13,413 bases of DNA from Tetmemena sp. SeJ-2015 (GCA_027382625.1 JAJKFJ010021514.1:1-13413); one strand, 5' to 3'. Shown: positions 1-9,049, counted from the first letter of the stretch. Made by a program: numbers and translations. Notes: generated from the sequence alone by a model not told the origin.

Positions 1-2
1 TG

Positions 3-560
3 GGATCTAGATCAATAAAAATAATTTTGATCTTAAAATGGAAACGAGTACCGGCAAGATGGTTGGAAAACTTGAATGTTAAGCGTTAAGATGGAAGCCA
101 AGAGTTGAGAAAGGTTCCGAAAAGGAAGACCTCTACAGGTACCTTTTTTTAGAAAAGGTAAAAAACTCTCATGATTTGAAGTAATAAAAATCTTAGTTGG
201 TTTTTCCCTTTCCCAAAAAATGTGGAACAAAGATCTCGTTCCCCGGAAATTCTTGCTGATGAGAAGAAAGAACTCAAAACAATCGATGTAAACATGATGG
301 GATCCCAACTATCCTGAGATCCAGTCCTAATATGTATGACGATGGAGGGGAGTCCGGAGGTTGTCTATTCCTTCCTAACAAGGAACAACTCTAAAAAAAT
401 TTGCCATAACGAAGGTTCTTCTTTAGCGTCCTTCTACTGTAAAGCAGAGTACCTCAAAGAGTCTTTTTGAAGATGCACACAGGAAGAGATTCTAAGTAGG
501 GGAGAACGACCCAAAGAAGCAAGTTAGTTTCATACCAAAATTTTAAAATCTCTTTTCTGC
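3..560 (+). other. Possible decayed coding block at the left edge
   Basis: This block is visibly less AT-rich than the sequence after it. In the frame beginning at position 3, three open stretches follow each other: 180-314 (45 codons), 318-467 (50 codons) and 471-524 (18 codons), separated by single TGA codons at 315 and 468. The translation has ordinary amino acid variety, for example SPEILADEKKELKTIDV and KKICHNEGSSLASFYCKAE. No start codon, splice site or family motif can be assigned and I do not recognise the protein. A minus-strand open frame of 91 codons overlaps 33-308 but reads as a phenylalanine-rich complement of AT-rich DNA. The block may be an exon relic, a transposon fragment or simply non-coding DNA of higher GC. 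Confidence that it was ever coding is low. Confidence 0.2.
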
Positions 561-1058
561 CCCATTCTACTAATGAGTATTCAAGTCACTTACTTTTCTA
601 TCTCTAATATATCACACTTTATTATGTCCTGTAGTTTAATTTTACCATTTTAAATTAGATATATTCCTCTTAATTTTTTTTTTTGGAAAAAAATTTGGAT
701 TTTTTTTTTTTTATTTTTTCCTAAATAAATCCTCTGTAGTTAATATATGTGAGAATTTGATAAAAAAGGAAATAAATTATTAATTAATTTTTATAAAATA
801 TAAAATTTTTTGCTGTTGAAAGTGTCTTTTAAATTATTTATTTATTATTTAGAATTAAATTATAACAACTTTCCTTGTATCTTCTTCGTTGGAGACTTGT
901 GGAGCGAGTTATCTCTTGCCCAAGTTTAAGAGTTGGATGATTTCTTCATTCAGAATATTCAACATCAATACTTCATCTCAAGATTTTTAAATAAAGGAAA
1001 TAGAAAAAAACATTTACAATTATAGGATTTAGCGAGCAACCCCCATAATGAGCTAAAG
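561..1058. other. AT-rich spacer
   Basis: No gene seen. The sequence contains long A and T runs (around 676-719) and stops in every frame. A slightly more mixed stretch at about 868-985 has no sustained open frame. Confidence 0.7.
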
Positions 1059-1473
1059 ATATTTTTGCGAATTCGAGGCAATATACAATTAGGCGTAAAA
1101 TACATGATATATACAAGTTACACTCACTAGATTGACCTCTCTGTTTGTGCTTCAGTCGCCATAGTCTCTGCGAGTTTTCAAGGATTCCCCTTTATTCAGC
1201 AGTTTCTTCACTTATGTTTTAGTCCCTCATTCGAACCTTTCCGAGATATCATTGTCGGATCAGATGAAGAAGTAGATGCTTCTTTTCCGAGCATTATTAT
1301 GCCATTTACTCTCTGCTTCACTCAAAGATTATCAAGGTTCAGTTTATTTTTGCTCTAAAATGCCATCTTGTATTTAGGTATTTAAATCCATTGCTTCCAT
1401 TAATACTAGCTGGAATAATAATGAATTTAGAGTTCTTAAATCACTAATAAGTTTAGACTAATAAAATAATTAA
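1059..1473 (+). repeat. Left arm of the foldback
   Basis: This 415-bp arm pairs with 1604-2018. It is moderately AT-rich, less so than the flanks. On this strand no open frame of note is seen. It begins ATATTTTTGCGAATTCGAGG and ends in an AT-rich stretch just before the spacer, where pairing breaks with G1474 opposite G1603. Confidence 0.95.
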
Positions 1474-1603
1474 GAAAAATTAAAAGCTAATCTCATTTAA
1501 TGCAAAATATCTTAATGTTCTTAAATCATGAGATCTCTTTAAATTAATAATCTTAATACACTCAAAATTACTCTCACTATTCTTAATTCTAGTTTGCCTT
1601 TTG

Positions 1604-2018
1604 TTAATTATTTTATTAGTCTAAACTTATTAGTGATTTAAGAACTCTAAATTCATTATTATTCCAGCTAGTATTAATGGAAGCAATGGATCTAAATACC
1701 TAAATACAAGATGGCATTTTAGAGCAAAAATAAACTGAACCTTGATAATCTTTGAGTGAAGCAGAGAGTAAATGGCATAATAATGCTCGGAAAAGAAGCA
1801 TCTACTTCTTCATCTGATCCGACAATGATATCTCGGAAAGGTTCGAATGAGGGACTAAAACATAAGTGAAGAAACTGCTGAATAAAGGGGAATCCTTGAA
1901 AACTCGCAGAGACTATGGCGACTGAAGCACAAACAGAGAGGTCAATCTAGTGAGTGTAACTTGTATATATCATGTATTTTACGCCTAATTGTATATTGCC
2001 TCGAATTCGCAAAAATAT
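1604..2018 (-). repeat. Right arm of the foldback
   Basis: Reverse complement of 1059-1473 with one substitution (C1692). Read on the plus strand it contains short protein-like stretches, such as LGKEASTSSSDPTMISRKG around 1784-1842 followed by a stop at 1867, and a tiny ATG-led frame at 1915 ending at 1950. These are too short to call genes, and the left arm carries them as the complement. They could be relics of a coding sequence captured before the arm was duplicated. Confidence 0.95.
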
Positions 2019-3260
2019 TTTTTATCAAAATTTAACAGACTACAATTTAGAACCCCTTAATTTATTATTTTAACTTAATTCATATTTTTATTTAAATTTT
2101 AACTAGATTATAAAAAGTATTATAGTAGTAGTAAGAATTATAGTCATAAAGCATTTTCACAGCAGAATTCTACAAGATAAATGAAAATCCGCCACTTTGT
2201 AAGGCATAATTATTGAAACCTTTTACTCCTTAGTATTACATTATTCTGGATAATTTTATTTTATCCTATGCATCCTCCATAAAAAGCGCTATTATTTATG
2301 AATGTTGAATCAGTATTGTTATAAAATTAAATAAAAACTCTTATATTATTCTAATTTGAATAAATTAAAAAATAAAATATAGAGAACTAGAATACTTTCA
2401 ATTTAATGATCAAAATTATAAATTACTAAGACCTAAAGAAAATGATGATAAAAATGGCTTAAACATCAGGAAACCTTGTCTATGTAGCAGCTAGTCGACA
2501 ATCTTGTATCTTAATTATTTACGAATTAATTACTACTTCAATTGTATAATATTTATTCCTCAGATTCAGTAATAAAAAATAATTAGTTAAAATTTCAAAG
2601 AGAGGGCTTGGATAAATTAATCTCGATTGGGTGATTAGTTAATAGAACAATTATAAAATTCTGAGAAAACTATGATTTATACAATCATTTTGAATAAAAA
2701 AAATCAAATCTCAAATATTCTTAATCTAGTAAAAGCTTGAAAATTTTCTCGCACTATTTAATATTCATTTTTTTAAAAACAAATTCAGTTTATGTTAAGT
2801 AAATTCAAAAATCGAAGGAAAAATATGTTTTGCTTTAATTAAAAAAGATTAAGTGGATTGTTTATATTATATGATGAGTATGATTAAATGATTATATATT
2901 GCTTTTCCTTAAAAATAGATTGCGCCTAATTCCATTTTTATTAATTCATAATATACTTTGATTTAAATTTAGATTTTTCTTGCTTTAAATTAAAAAACAA
3001 CGTTTTCATAATCTACAACAGCATTTACAACAATAAAACCAAATTTTACTTATGAAAGTGCCCTCTGAATAACATATGTGCGAGTAGAACTTACGCTGAA
3101 TTCATCATTCTTAAGAAGCAAGCCTCTGTCAGCCACTAACTACCTTTAGCACAGAATAAAAACTATAATTGAGACTGAGACAATCAATATACCTTATGAT
3201 TCTGACTATGAACTGGTAGGAGATGTCCCCTTCTTTAATTAAAAAAAAAATCAATTAATG
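2019..3260. other. AT-rich spacer with one short dispersed-repeat tail
   Basis: No gene seen. Positions about 2043-2072 (AATTTAGAACCCCTTAATTT and following) resemble the tail of the dispersed repeats at 4977, 8971 and 10285. The segment 3080-3235 is a little richer in GC but has stops in all frames. The remainder is A/T runs. Confidence 0.6.
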
Positions 3261-3283
3261 CTATAAAACATTCAAATTATAGC

Positions 3284-3879
3284 AATTTTTTATTACCAAG
3301 CAGATGTGGCTGAGTTCCAGCTGGTGGACAACTGGCGGACATCAGGCGGACATTAAGGCGGACATTAGGCGGAAAAGAGGCGGACATCCAGTGACCAGAT
3401 GGCTTGGAGAGGTGAAAATTGGCAAGGACTACTGGACTAGAGGTCAATGCGATTACCGATACAGGCTTACCATCGATGAGCACATCCTGAGTTCCACTAC
3501 CGGAGGTAGAGAGCAAGCTCTCTTAGACCTATCTGCTAGGCAATCAGTCTTGACACACCGAGTCTTCCTAGTGACCGGCAGCTCACGCCCTCAGTCAGGA
3601 AGGGTTTGAACGGCAGGAATTCCAATTGCCCTAGGTGGGAGTGGAAACGTCCGAATCCTCTTGTGGCTATCGGTAGTGATTCAAGCACTGGAAGAAGTAA
3701 CATGGCTAGAGAGTACCAGGTCGGTAGCTAAAGGATCTGCTGCTCCATAAGCAATTAGGGAAGTGTTTAATTACACTATTATAATGAGTGAGGTTATTGA
3801 ATATGTCAACCTGCCCTTTTATACAAGGGCTTATAGCTAATTAATATATAAAGCCACATCTGCTAGGTAATAAACAATT
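3284..3879. mobile_element. Non-autonomous TIR element with GC-richer interior
   Basis: Positions 3284-3311 and 3852-3879 are 28-bp terminal inverted repeats with two mismatches; the shared core is AGCAGATGTGGCT. The roughly 540-bp interior is sharply richer in GC than the DNA on either side, so its borders coincide with a composition change, as expected for an insertion. No clean target-site duplication is visible: the left flank reads ATTATAGC and the right ATAATGCG. The interior holds a 101-codon plus-strand frame at 3304-3609 beginning inside the left TIR, and an overlapping minus-strand frame; neither shows a transposase motif, and the plus frame starts with tandem repeats. I read it as a MITE or a deletion derivative of a larger DNA transposon. 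The superfamily cannot be assigned from the TIR by eye. Confidence 0.65.
3322..3389 (+). repeat. Short tandem repeat of GGCGGACAT units
   Basis: Five to six imperfect 11-12-bp units based on GGCGGACATYA run in tandem just inside the left TIR of the 3284-3879 element. Unit length varies (for example 12 bp at 3333 and 3345, 11 bp at 3357 and 3368), so any reading frame through them shifts register. The last units contain a variant GGCGGAAAAGA. Confidence 0.75.
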
Positions 3880-3949
3880 ATAATGCGATTAATAATATCA
3901 GCACTAATTAATCAGAGATGTCTCGAAACGAATTATTAAATTCATACCC

Positions 3950-3951
<2 letters not shown>

Positions 3952-4046
<95 letters not shown>
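3952..4046 (+). repeat. ATC microsatellite, (ATC)16-AT-(ATC)15
   Basis: Sixteen perfect ATC units (3952-3999), then a two-base AT slip (4000-4001), then fifteen perfect units (4002-4046). It lies between two TIR elements and outside any open frame of note. The single interruption splits it into nearly equal halves. Confidence 0.97.
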
Positions 4047-4169
4047 GCATTTTTAAGAACTTTAATTTGATTAGATTTTGCTTACCTCAGATCATGTATT
4101 TATATTTAACCTATGAAATATTAATGCATTCTTAATTTTGATTTTATAAATAAAGTTAATAACAATTTA

Positions 4170-4635
4170 TATAGGAAGGATAGCATTAGATTACTTCGAA
4201 ATATATTTAGAAACACAAAGCTTTATCAAAGGAGAAAGAAAACAGACAAGATTTATCAAGCTGTACAAGCTTTTTACATTCTTTCTAGATAACTTTTTGA
4301 TTTCTTATGCAAAGTATTAGTTATTCTTCAGTTTATAGTTTGTTGCATTTTACTCTGAGTTTATAATTTTTTTGTGTAAACTTTGTTACTCTTACTCTCT
4401 CTTTCTTAAATTTAATCGTTAATGTCATCTTACCTTAACTACGATTATTATCGTTGGCTTTCTCGTCTGCTTGATGAATCTAATGTGTTCAATATGGTAC
4501 AAGGCGCAGTCAATGCTTCTATACTCTTTAATGAAAATCCATTTTCATTAAAGATTGATAATTTAAAGACTTAATTTATTCACAAATGGAGAACTAAAAT
4601 AAATCTCTTTTCTATTTAATGTTATCCTTCCTATA
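4170..4635. mobile_element. Possible TIR element, about 466 bp
   Basis: Positions 4170-4188 and 4617-4635 are a 19-bp inverted repeat with one mismatch; the left copy contains TATAGGAAGGATA. The shared GGAAGGAT is unusually GC-containing for this AT-rich surrounding, which argues against chance pairing of A/T runs. No target-site duplication is obvious. The interior contains a perfect 14-bp hairpin at 4525-4554 and a 50-codon ATG-led frame at 4422-4574, neither of which matches a known transposase. A small non-autonomous element is the likely reading, but with only one copy in the window the boundaries are provisional. Confidence 0.45.
4525..4554. repeat. Perfect 14-bp hairpin
   Basis: TCTTTAATGAAAAT at 4525-4538 is followed by CC and then its exact reverse complement at 4541-4554. 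The two-base loop means it is nearly a continuous palindrome. It lies inside the 4170-4635 TIR segment. It has no U-tract pattern that would make it a bacterial terminator, and the setting is eukaryotic. Confidence 0.85.
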
Positions 4636-4699
4636 ATTAAGGAGGTAATTATACTTCGATAAGCTTTAAAAATTTAAGTACAGAGAAGAGAGTTTTTAA

Positions 4700-5060
4700 T
4701 GGAAAATTAAATTAAATATAAAAAATTTCAATATGAAATAAATAAGTGGCAGTTAAGTTGTCTCACCATTCGATTCAGAATTAAATTTAAAAACTCTATT
4801 TCCTTGTAACTATTGTGTGGGTGCGCTTAGTACAGTAAAAGTAACTTTAGATAGAATGACTGAAATAATTGAGATATTAATCATGCGTTCATCACAACTC
4901 GCAGCTAACAGGGCTTGAAAATATGTTAGCAAGAAGCACTTATTAATTTTGATTGGCTATCTAGCAAGTCACAAAGGGCCTAATTCCCTTTTAATTATTT
5001 TAATAAATATAAATTAATTCTCGCTGTAAAGTATCTAAAATTTTATCAGAGATTCATATT
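4700..5060 (+). repeat. Diverged dispersed repeat, copy A
   Basis: This segment aligns along its length with 9972-10400 on the same strand. Landmarks in the same order are GATTCAG (4772 here, 10038 there), GTGTGGG (4815 and 10082), a short conserved stretch ending in TGA (4898-4918 and 10169-10189), and a tail of type CTCCCNTTTATTATTTTAA (4985 and 10295). Spacing is nearly equal at the left (43 and 44 bases between the first two landmarks). The copies have drifted far, with stops in this one. The repeat class is unknown and I see no TIR, LTR or poly-A tail that defines its ends. Confidence 0.55.
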
Positions 5061-6690
5061 TTATAACAAAATATACATTAAAAATGTATTATTCATAAAA
5101 TACAAATTATGCCAGTTGTCTTCCTTAAAATTTGAGAATAAATTTTTCCCAAAATTTTTAAGTTTAAAGAATCACAATTTTTAAATGGAATGTCAACTAC
5201 AAAAATACTTGAAATTTGATCCAACCAGACTTTTCAGATTTTCATTAAATATAGCTTTAATCACAATTCTAATTAAGATTAATTTATTTTTATTTTAAAT
5301 AACTAAGGTCTAGTTCACTTGAAATTTTTATAAATATATTGAGTTTAAATTTCCTTTTTTAAAAATAATATAAAATTATTTGATTTGCAGCTTTTTAGGG
5401 TTTAACTTCCTTCAAAAATAATTATTATAAGTTTGATTATTCTATACTTAATTTTATTTGACAATAATATAAAAATCTCCAGTTTACACAGCAAAGACTC
5501 CTCCAAAATATGCGCTGTTATTTACAAAATTCGACGAAAAACTTTTTAAAATACTTTTACTTAATTTGAATCATAAAATGCATTTTAAAAAAAAAAAATA
5601 CAAAAATTATTAATAATATTAGCCTATATAATGATAAAATTTATATGTTAACCAAAAGTTAACTACATGAGAATGAATATATAGTGAATCTCCTTACTTA
5701 TTAATTGATAAAAAACTGAGGAAAAAAGTATATCGAAAATAAAAAAGAGATTAATAAGGAAAAATTAATATAGTGATCAGCTTTTAACATGCATTAATTT
5801 AAATCTGAAAATCTAGAGTGGTTCTTTATCAAATCATAAAAAGCCTCGTAATAAACTTGCTCTCCCTCCAACAATAAGTGATTACTTAACAGCTAAGTAA
5901 GAATAAAATATTTATTTTTTATTTTGGGTTTATACTAGTTTAAAATTTAAATAAAATATTGTTTTTTGTCACAGAAACTGCGGCCTTTCATTTATAAGTT
6001 ATGCAAGTTTAGCTTCTAAAATAAATCTTGGAGTTGCCACCTGGTTAGCGATGCTCATATTCTGACCTTATTTATCTTTGAATGTCAGAACTTTTCGTTC
6101 AAAGACTCATCTTAGGATTTTGTATTTTCTCCTCCTTTTCTTATTCGCTTTATTTCTCTAGTTTTAGAATCCAAGTTTTGGATACTATAATTGTATAAAT
6201 AAATTATGTTTTTTACTAAAAATAATTTTTTGTTGTTGATTGAATTATTGAATCTTTGGATTTTAAGGAGCTCTTCCAGTAGCAGGTCTGCGATAAAAAA
6301 ATCGCAATTGCCTTCCTATTTTATTTTTTACAGACTTAAAGATAAAAATCTTTTAAAAATAGAGAATGAAAAGATAAAACTATAGCCGAGAATTTTTTAA
6401 TTAAGAAAGTTAAATTGATAAATAAAAAATATGGCAGTTAAATTTTGTGCTTTTCGTTAAATTTATTAAATTTAATAAAGAATGAAATCTTATTTTAAAA
6501 AAAAAACCTTCTTCCTTTTTATTTTTTGTTAATGTAGAAAGTATGTGTGTAAGGAATTAACTTATGCAACAATTATAAATTTGCCAAATCCCTTGTTTCA
6601 GAGTTTGCAGCATCATTATCACTTAAAGTATAGGATTGTTTTATAACTTAAATACAAGCATCATTACCTCTGGAAATATTTGGCTGACTG
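5061..6690. other. Long AT-rich spacer
   Basis: No gene, RNA or recognisable element seen in about 1.6 kb. It carries A/T homopolymer runs (for example 5586-5599 and 6496-6507), a small GTTAAC-CAAAA-GTTAAC hairpin at 5648-5664 and GCGAT-AAAAAA-ATCGC at about 6290-6305. Stops occur in all frames. The stretch 5975-6130 is slightly richer in GC but not open. A short match to copy A (TGGCAGTTAA near 6433) is too brief to call another repeat copy. Confidence 0.65.
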
Positions 6691-6695
6691 GCTGA

Positions 6696-6747
6696 AGTAG
6701 TAGTAAACGTAGTTGTAGTTGTAGTAATAGTATAGTAGTAGAAGTAG
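6696..6747 (+). repeat. Degenerate GTA/GTT trinucleotide repeat
   Basis: An interrupted run of GTAGTAGTA, GTTGTAGTT and related units. The interruptions suggest an old, decayed microsatellite. It lies upstream of the 6852-7233 TIR element. Confidence 0.6.
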
Positions 6748-6851
6748 GACGAGTAAGCCAAATTTAATTATCAATCGCACCCAACCTCTTATCGAATCTT
6801 AAATTAACAACCACCCTCCCTTCTTAAATAATTAACGGCCACCTTTTAAAG

Positions 6852-7233
6852 ATAATTAAGTGAATTGAATCGCGAGTAGTAGAAATAAGATCATAAGTGG
6901 GAGTCTTAATTATTAGATTAGTAGTCTGATAGTGAACAAAGGATAATGATTGGCTAATAAAGTTTAACTCTAATATAGTTGGCTATTAAATAATTTAATC
7001 TGATGTCTAATATAACAATTAAAGCCTGATTGGATTACTCTATTACGAATCTTGATTAACCAATGGGGTGGCTTAATTAATTAAAACACAAATAATTTTA
7101 CCACTAATCTTTAAAATTTATCACCCCCAACTTTTCTTTTCAAGCCATAGAATGTTCTTCTAGATGTTGTTGTTATTAAGACTCCCATTTCTGATCTTAT
7201 TTCTACTATTCGCGATTCAATTCACTTAATTAT
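6852..7233. mobile_element. TIR element, about 382 bp, abutting the broken gene
   Basis: Positions 6852-6910 and 7175-7233 form a 59-bp terminal inverted repeat with three mismatches and no indels. The shared core includes AAGTGAATTGAATCGCGA and GTAGAAATAAGATCA. Weaker complementarity continues outward with small gaps (CGGCCACCTTTTAA at about 6836 against a match at about 7238-7258), so the true element may be some 20 bp larger on each side and overlap the start of the coding-like region. The interior is AT-rich without an open frame. This is the signature of a MITE. No target-site duplication can be fixed because the outer boundary is uncertain. Confidence 0.7.
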
Positions 7234-7246
7234 ATTTAATTAAAAG

Positions 7247-8701
7247 ATGCGGACCGCCACTTCAACAAATCTTTCGCGTTCTCGCCACTATGTCCTGCCA
7301 CCTTTGAATTTGGATGATCTCCTCCAGCTCAGCCAAGATGACTAGAATCAAATGTGTTCACAATCAGAGCAGTCGCCATAGTCCAGTGGAACTCTTGCCT
7401 CTGAGAATTATAACCAAGATCCATTGAAGGCTGGAAAACGACGACCATTCGGTATGTCTTGGAATACCCTCGTTCAGCTCTCGGTGAACTGCTACCCCTC
7501 CACCCTCTTCATAGATGGCTTAATTCCATTGAGCAAGCAAGAAATGATCGTCGATGGGCCATCTCAATCAAAGCTAATATGAGAATAGGTCAGCGAAGGG
7601 ATAGCATAGATACTCTTAATCAACAAAGTTTGTGACATAGGCATACTTATGCAACTAGTATACTCTAGAGACCTTTCCACTATCCGCGACACCTTCTTGC
7701 CTCACGGCTTCTACGCTCACAGTAAGGAAACCCAACGCCACCTAGGTTTCGAGCCATTTCGGATGAGAAACTGCTCGCAACTATGCCACCTACCCGAGGC
7801 CACAGTTATCTCCGTGCTCTGAATTCTATATAACTCACCACACGAAGCTTTAATGGCCAATTGAGATCTAATATGAGGAAAGCTCTTGAACTTGATAGTT
7901 CACAAAGAATTCTAAGCAGACTTTCGAGTCCATGCACTCCAAGTTCAATATCACACCCTCTCCCCCTCACACAGATCTCAAAGATGAGGCAAATAATTTA
8001 AGGGTGATGTGCAAGAAGATCAACAACAAGAGGAACTATCTCTTGAGGTTGGTGGCGTTGAGTGCCTCGATGCACTTGCGAGATTCCAATCGAACCAAAG
8101 ACTACATATTCATAGCAGTATTTGGTGAGCTGTCCAAAGATGAACTACCGGAAAAGCTGAGGTAGATGACTATAAGGCGCCGAAACTTCATCAAGTCATG
8201 TGACTACAAAGAACTTAGCGAGAGAATCGAGAAGAACCTGAGTAAGCTGTTTGGCTTGGTGAGAGGGGCAGAAAAGATACTGGGAGTCTACGAGGACTTG
8301 AATAAATCGTTAGGCAAGCGGTCATACTCAACGAGACTGCTCAACATATCATGAATGTCAATCGCAGAGACGGCAAGTACTTTAATAAATGAAGAAGCAG
8401 GAGGCAATGCAGGGTTTAGAGCCCACGCTACGAAGGAGCGGAAGCAAACAACAGGGAGAGATAAGTAATTCAACAAAGAATCTTGCTCAAATCAACTTCG
8501 CTCGACGTGGAGTTCATGAAGGAAGCAAACAGGTTCATCTACGTGAATTATGATGAAGTGCCAAACTATGTCGAAGTTCCAGAGATTTATATGGAGAAGT
8601 ATAAAGTAAAGGCATTCAGCACGCTTATTGATGACAAAGAAGATTACAGAAGTTGCCCTTGCAAATTGGGTGAATCCTGCTACATTGCGAAGAAGGGTTA
8701 G
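7247..8701 (+). pseudogene. Degraded protein-coding region, family not recognised
   Basis: This is the most protein-like region of the window. Open stretches change frame along it: 7382-7579 (66 codons) and 7610-7819 (70 codons) in the frame of ATG 7247; about 7414-7629 (72 codons) and 7834-7998 (55 codons) in the next frame; and 7899-8351 in the third frame, interrupted only by TAG at 8163. A final stretch lies at 8483-8701. The composition is less AT-rich than the flanks, and the peptides are charged and mixed, for example LRSNMRKALELDSSQRILSR (7873-7932) leading naturally by one frame change near 7980 into KDEANNLRVMCKKINNKRN. Stops in the first frame include TAG 7343, TAG 7379, TGA 7580, TAG 7586, TAG 7607 and TGA 7820. 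It could be a pseudogene, a decayed transposon gene, or exons of a gene whose introns I cannot place. I recognise no domain. Confidence 0.5.
7899..8354 (+). pseudogene. Best-preserved part of the broken gene, one internal TAG
   Basis: A single frame runs open for 88 codons before TAG at 8163-8165, then continues for 62 more codons to TGA at 8352. There is an ATG at 7932 and another directly after the TAG at 8166. The product is lysine- and leucine-rich with spaced hydrophobic residues, such as KELSERIEKNLSKLFGLV and AEKILGVYEDLNKSLGK, consistent with amphipathic helices or a coiled coil. That periodicity on both sides of the TAG suggests one protein split by a point nonsense mutation. Reassigned stop codons are not supported, because TAA, TAG and TGA all interrupt nearby frames. 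No catalytic motif or family signature is seen. Confidence 0.5.
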
Positions 8702-8704
8702 AGC
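8483..8704 (+). pseudogene. C-terminal-like fragment of the broken gene
   Basis: A 72-codon frame from ATG 8483 to TAG at 8699-8701. It is out of frame with 7899-8354, and the 130 bases between them contain stops in each frame, although one frame reads protein-like from 8355 to a TAA at 8463. The peptide is acidic and aromatic-rich (FIYVNYDEVPNYVEVPEIYM) and ends in a cysteine-containing tail, SCPCKLGESCYIAKKG, with three cysteines. Three cysteines in that spacing do not by themselves define a zinc site. The AT-rich spacer resumes right after its stop, which fits the 3' end of the locus. The start is arbitrary; it may be an internal exon or fragment. Confidence 0.35.
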
Positions 8705-9049
8705 TAAAAGTAATTCCTGCGGCGTGGCTCAGATATAAATATTAATTAAGGAGGTGACTCTCCAAAATTTTATCATAAGACAAATAGTTCAAAAGATTAA
8801 AGTATCTATTTATTAAGAAATAACTCTAATCGCATTTGATCCTTTACTATTAGAAGAGATATTCTTTCGCAATTTCTACTTTTTAAAAAAAAATAAACAC
8901 AGATAAAAAATTCAATAATCAAGGAACAAATTCTCAATTGAGGTATGTAGTTCGTTTTTTTCCGGGCTCCAATTTGCAACTCTTAATTCATTATTTCTAT
9001 TCAATCCTATTTTCATTTAAATTTTAATTTAAATTAGATAGTTAAAATC
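8705..9049. other. AT-rich spacer with a dispersed-repeat tail
   Basis: No gene seen. AATTTGCAACTCTTAATTCA at 8971-8990 resembles the tail AATTTGCAGCTCCCCATTTA at 10285-10304, so a third fragment of the dispersed repeat may end here. The upstream part does not align clearly. Confidence 0.5.

Larger units (their letters stand above)
1059..2018. mobile_element. Foldback element or long hairpin: 415-bp near-perfect inverted repeat with 130-bp spacer
   Basis: Positions 1059-1473 and 1604-2018 are reverse complements of each other. I compared them in 60-base blocks: the only mismatch found pairs A1385 with C1692. Both arms are exactly 415 bp with no indels, so arm coordinates always sum to 3077. 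The spacer 1474-1603 is AT-rich and not self-complementary at any length. The arms end in ATATTTTTGCG and CGCAAAAATAT. A TA target duplication is possible at the tips but, being palindromic, cannot be told from the repeat itself. No transposase ORF is present. This fits a foldback-type non-autonomous DNA transposon. Alternatives are a recent inverted duplication, a long hairpin RNA locus that could feed small-RNA production, or a palindromic assembly artefact. The structure is certain; its class is not. Confidence 0.85.

Noticed and set aside
33..308. Minus-strand 91-codon open frame
   Set aside because: Composition is that of the complement of A/G-rich DNA, with no motif, and it competes with a more protein-like plus frame; even that is weak.
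3277..3516. Minus-strand 79-codon open frame
   Set aside because: It lies opposite the tandem GGCGGACAT array and the plus frame, and its repeated SASCPP-type peptides come from the array.
3952..4046. CRISPR array
   Set aside because: Units are 3 bp with no spacers; this is a microsatellite.
4422..4574. ATG-led frame of 50 codons
   Set aside because: A handful of frames this long are expected by chance in 13 kb of six-frame sequence, and it contains a perfect hairpin. Mentioned under the TIR segment only.
7040..7140. Bacterial-type promoter or terminator signals in A/T runs
   Set aside because: Such matches are expected everywhere at this base composition and the window is eukaryotic in character.
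8288..8476. Minus-strand 62-codon open frame
   Set aside because: It is antisense to the broken gene and shows no independent signal.
7247..8701. Alternative genetic code that would make the region open
   Set aside because: All three stop codons interrupt it and frame changes would still be needed.
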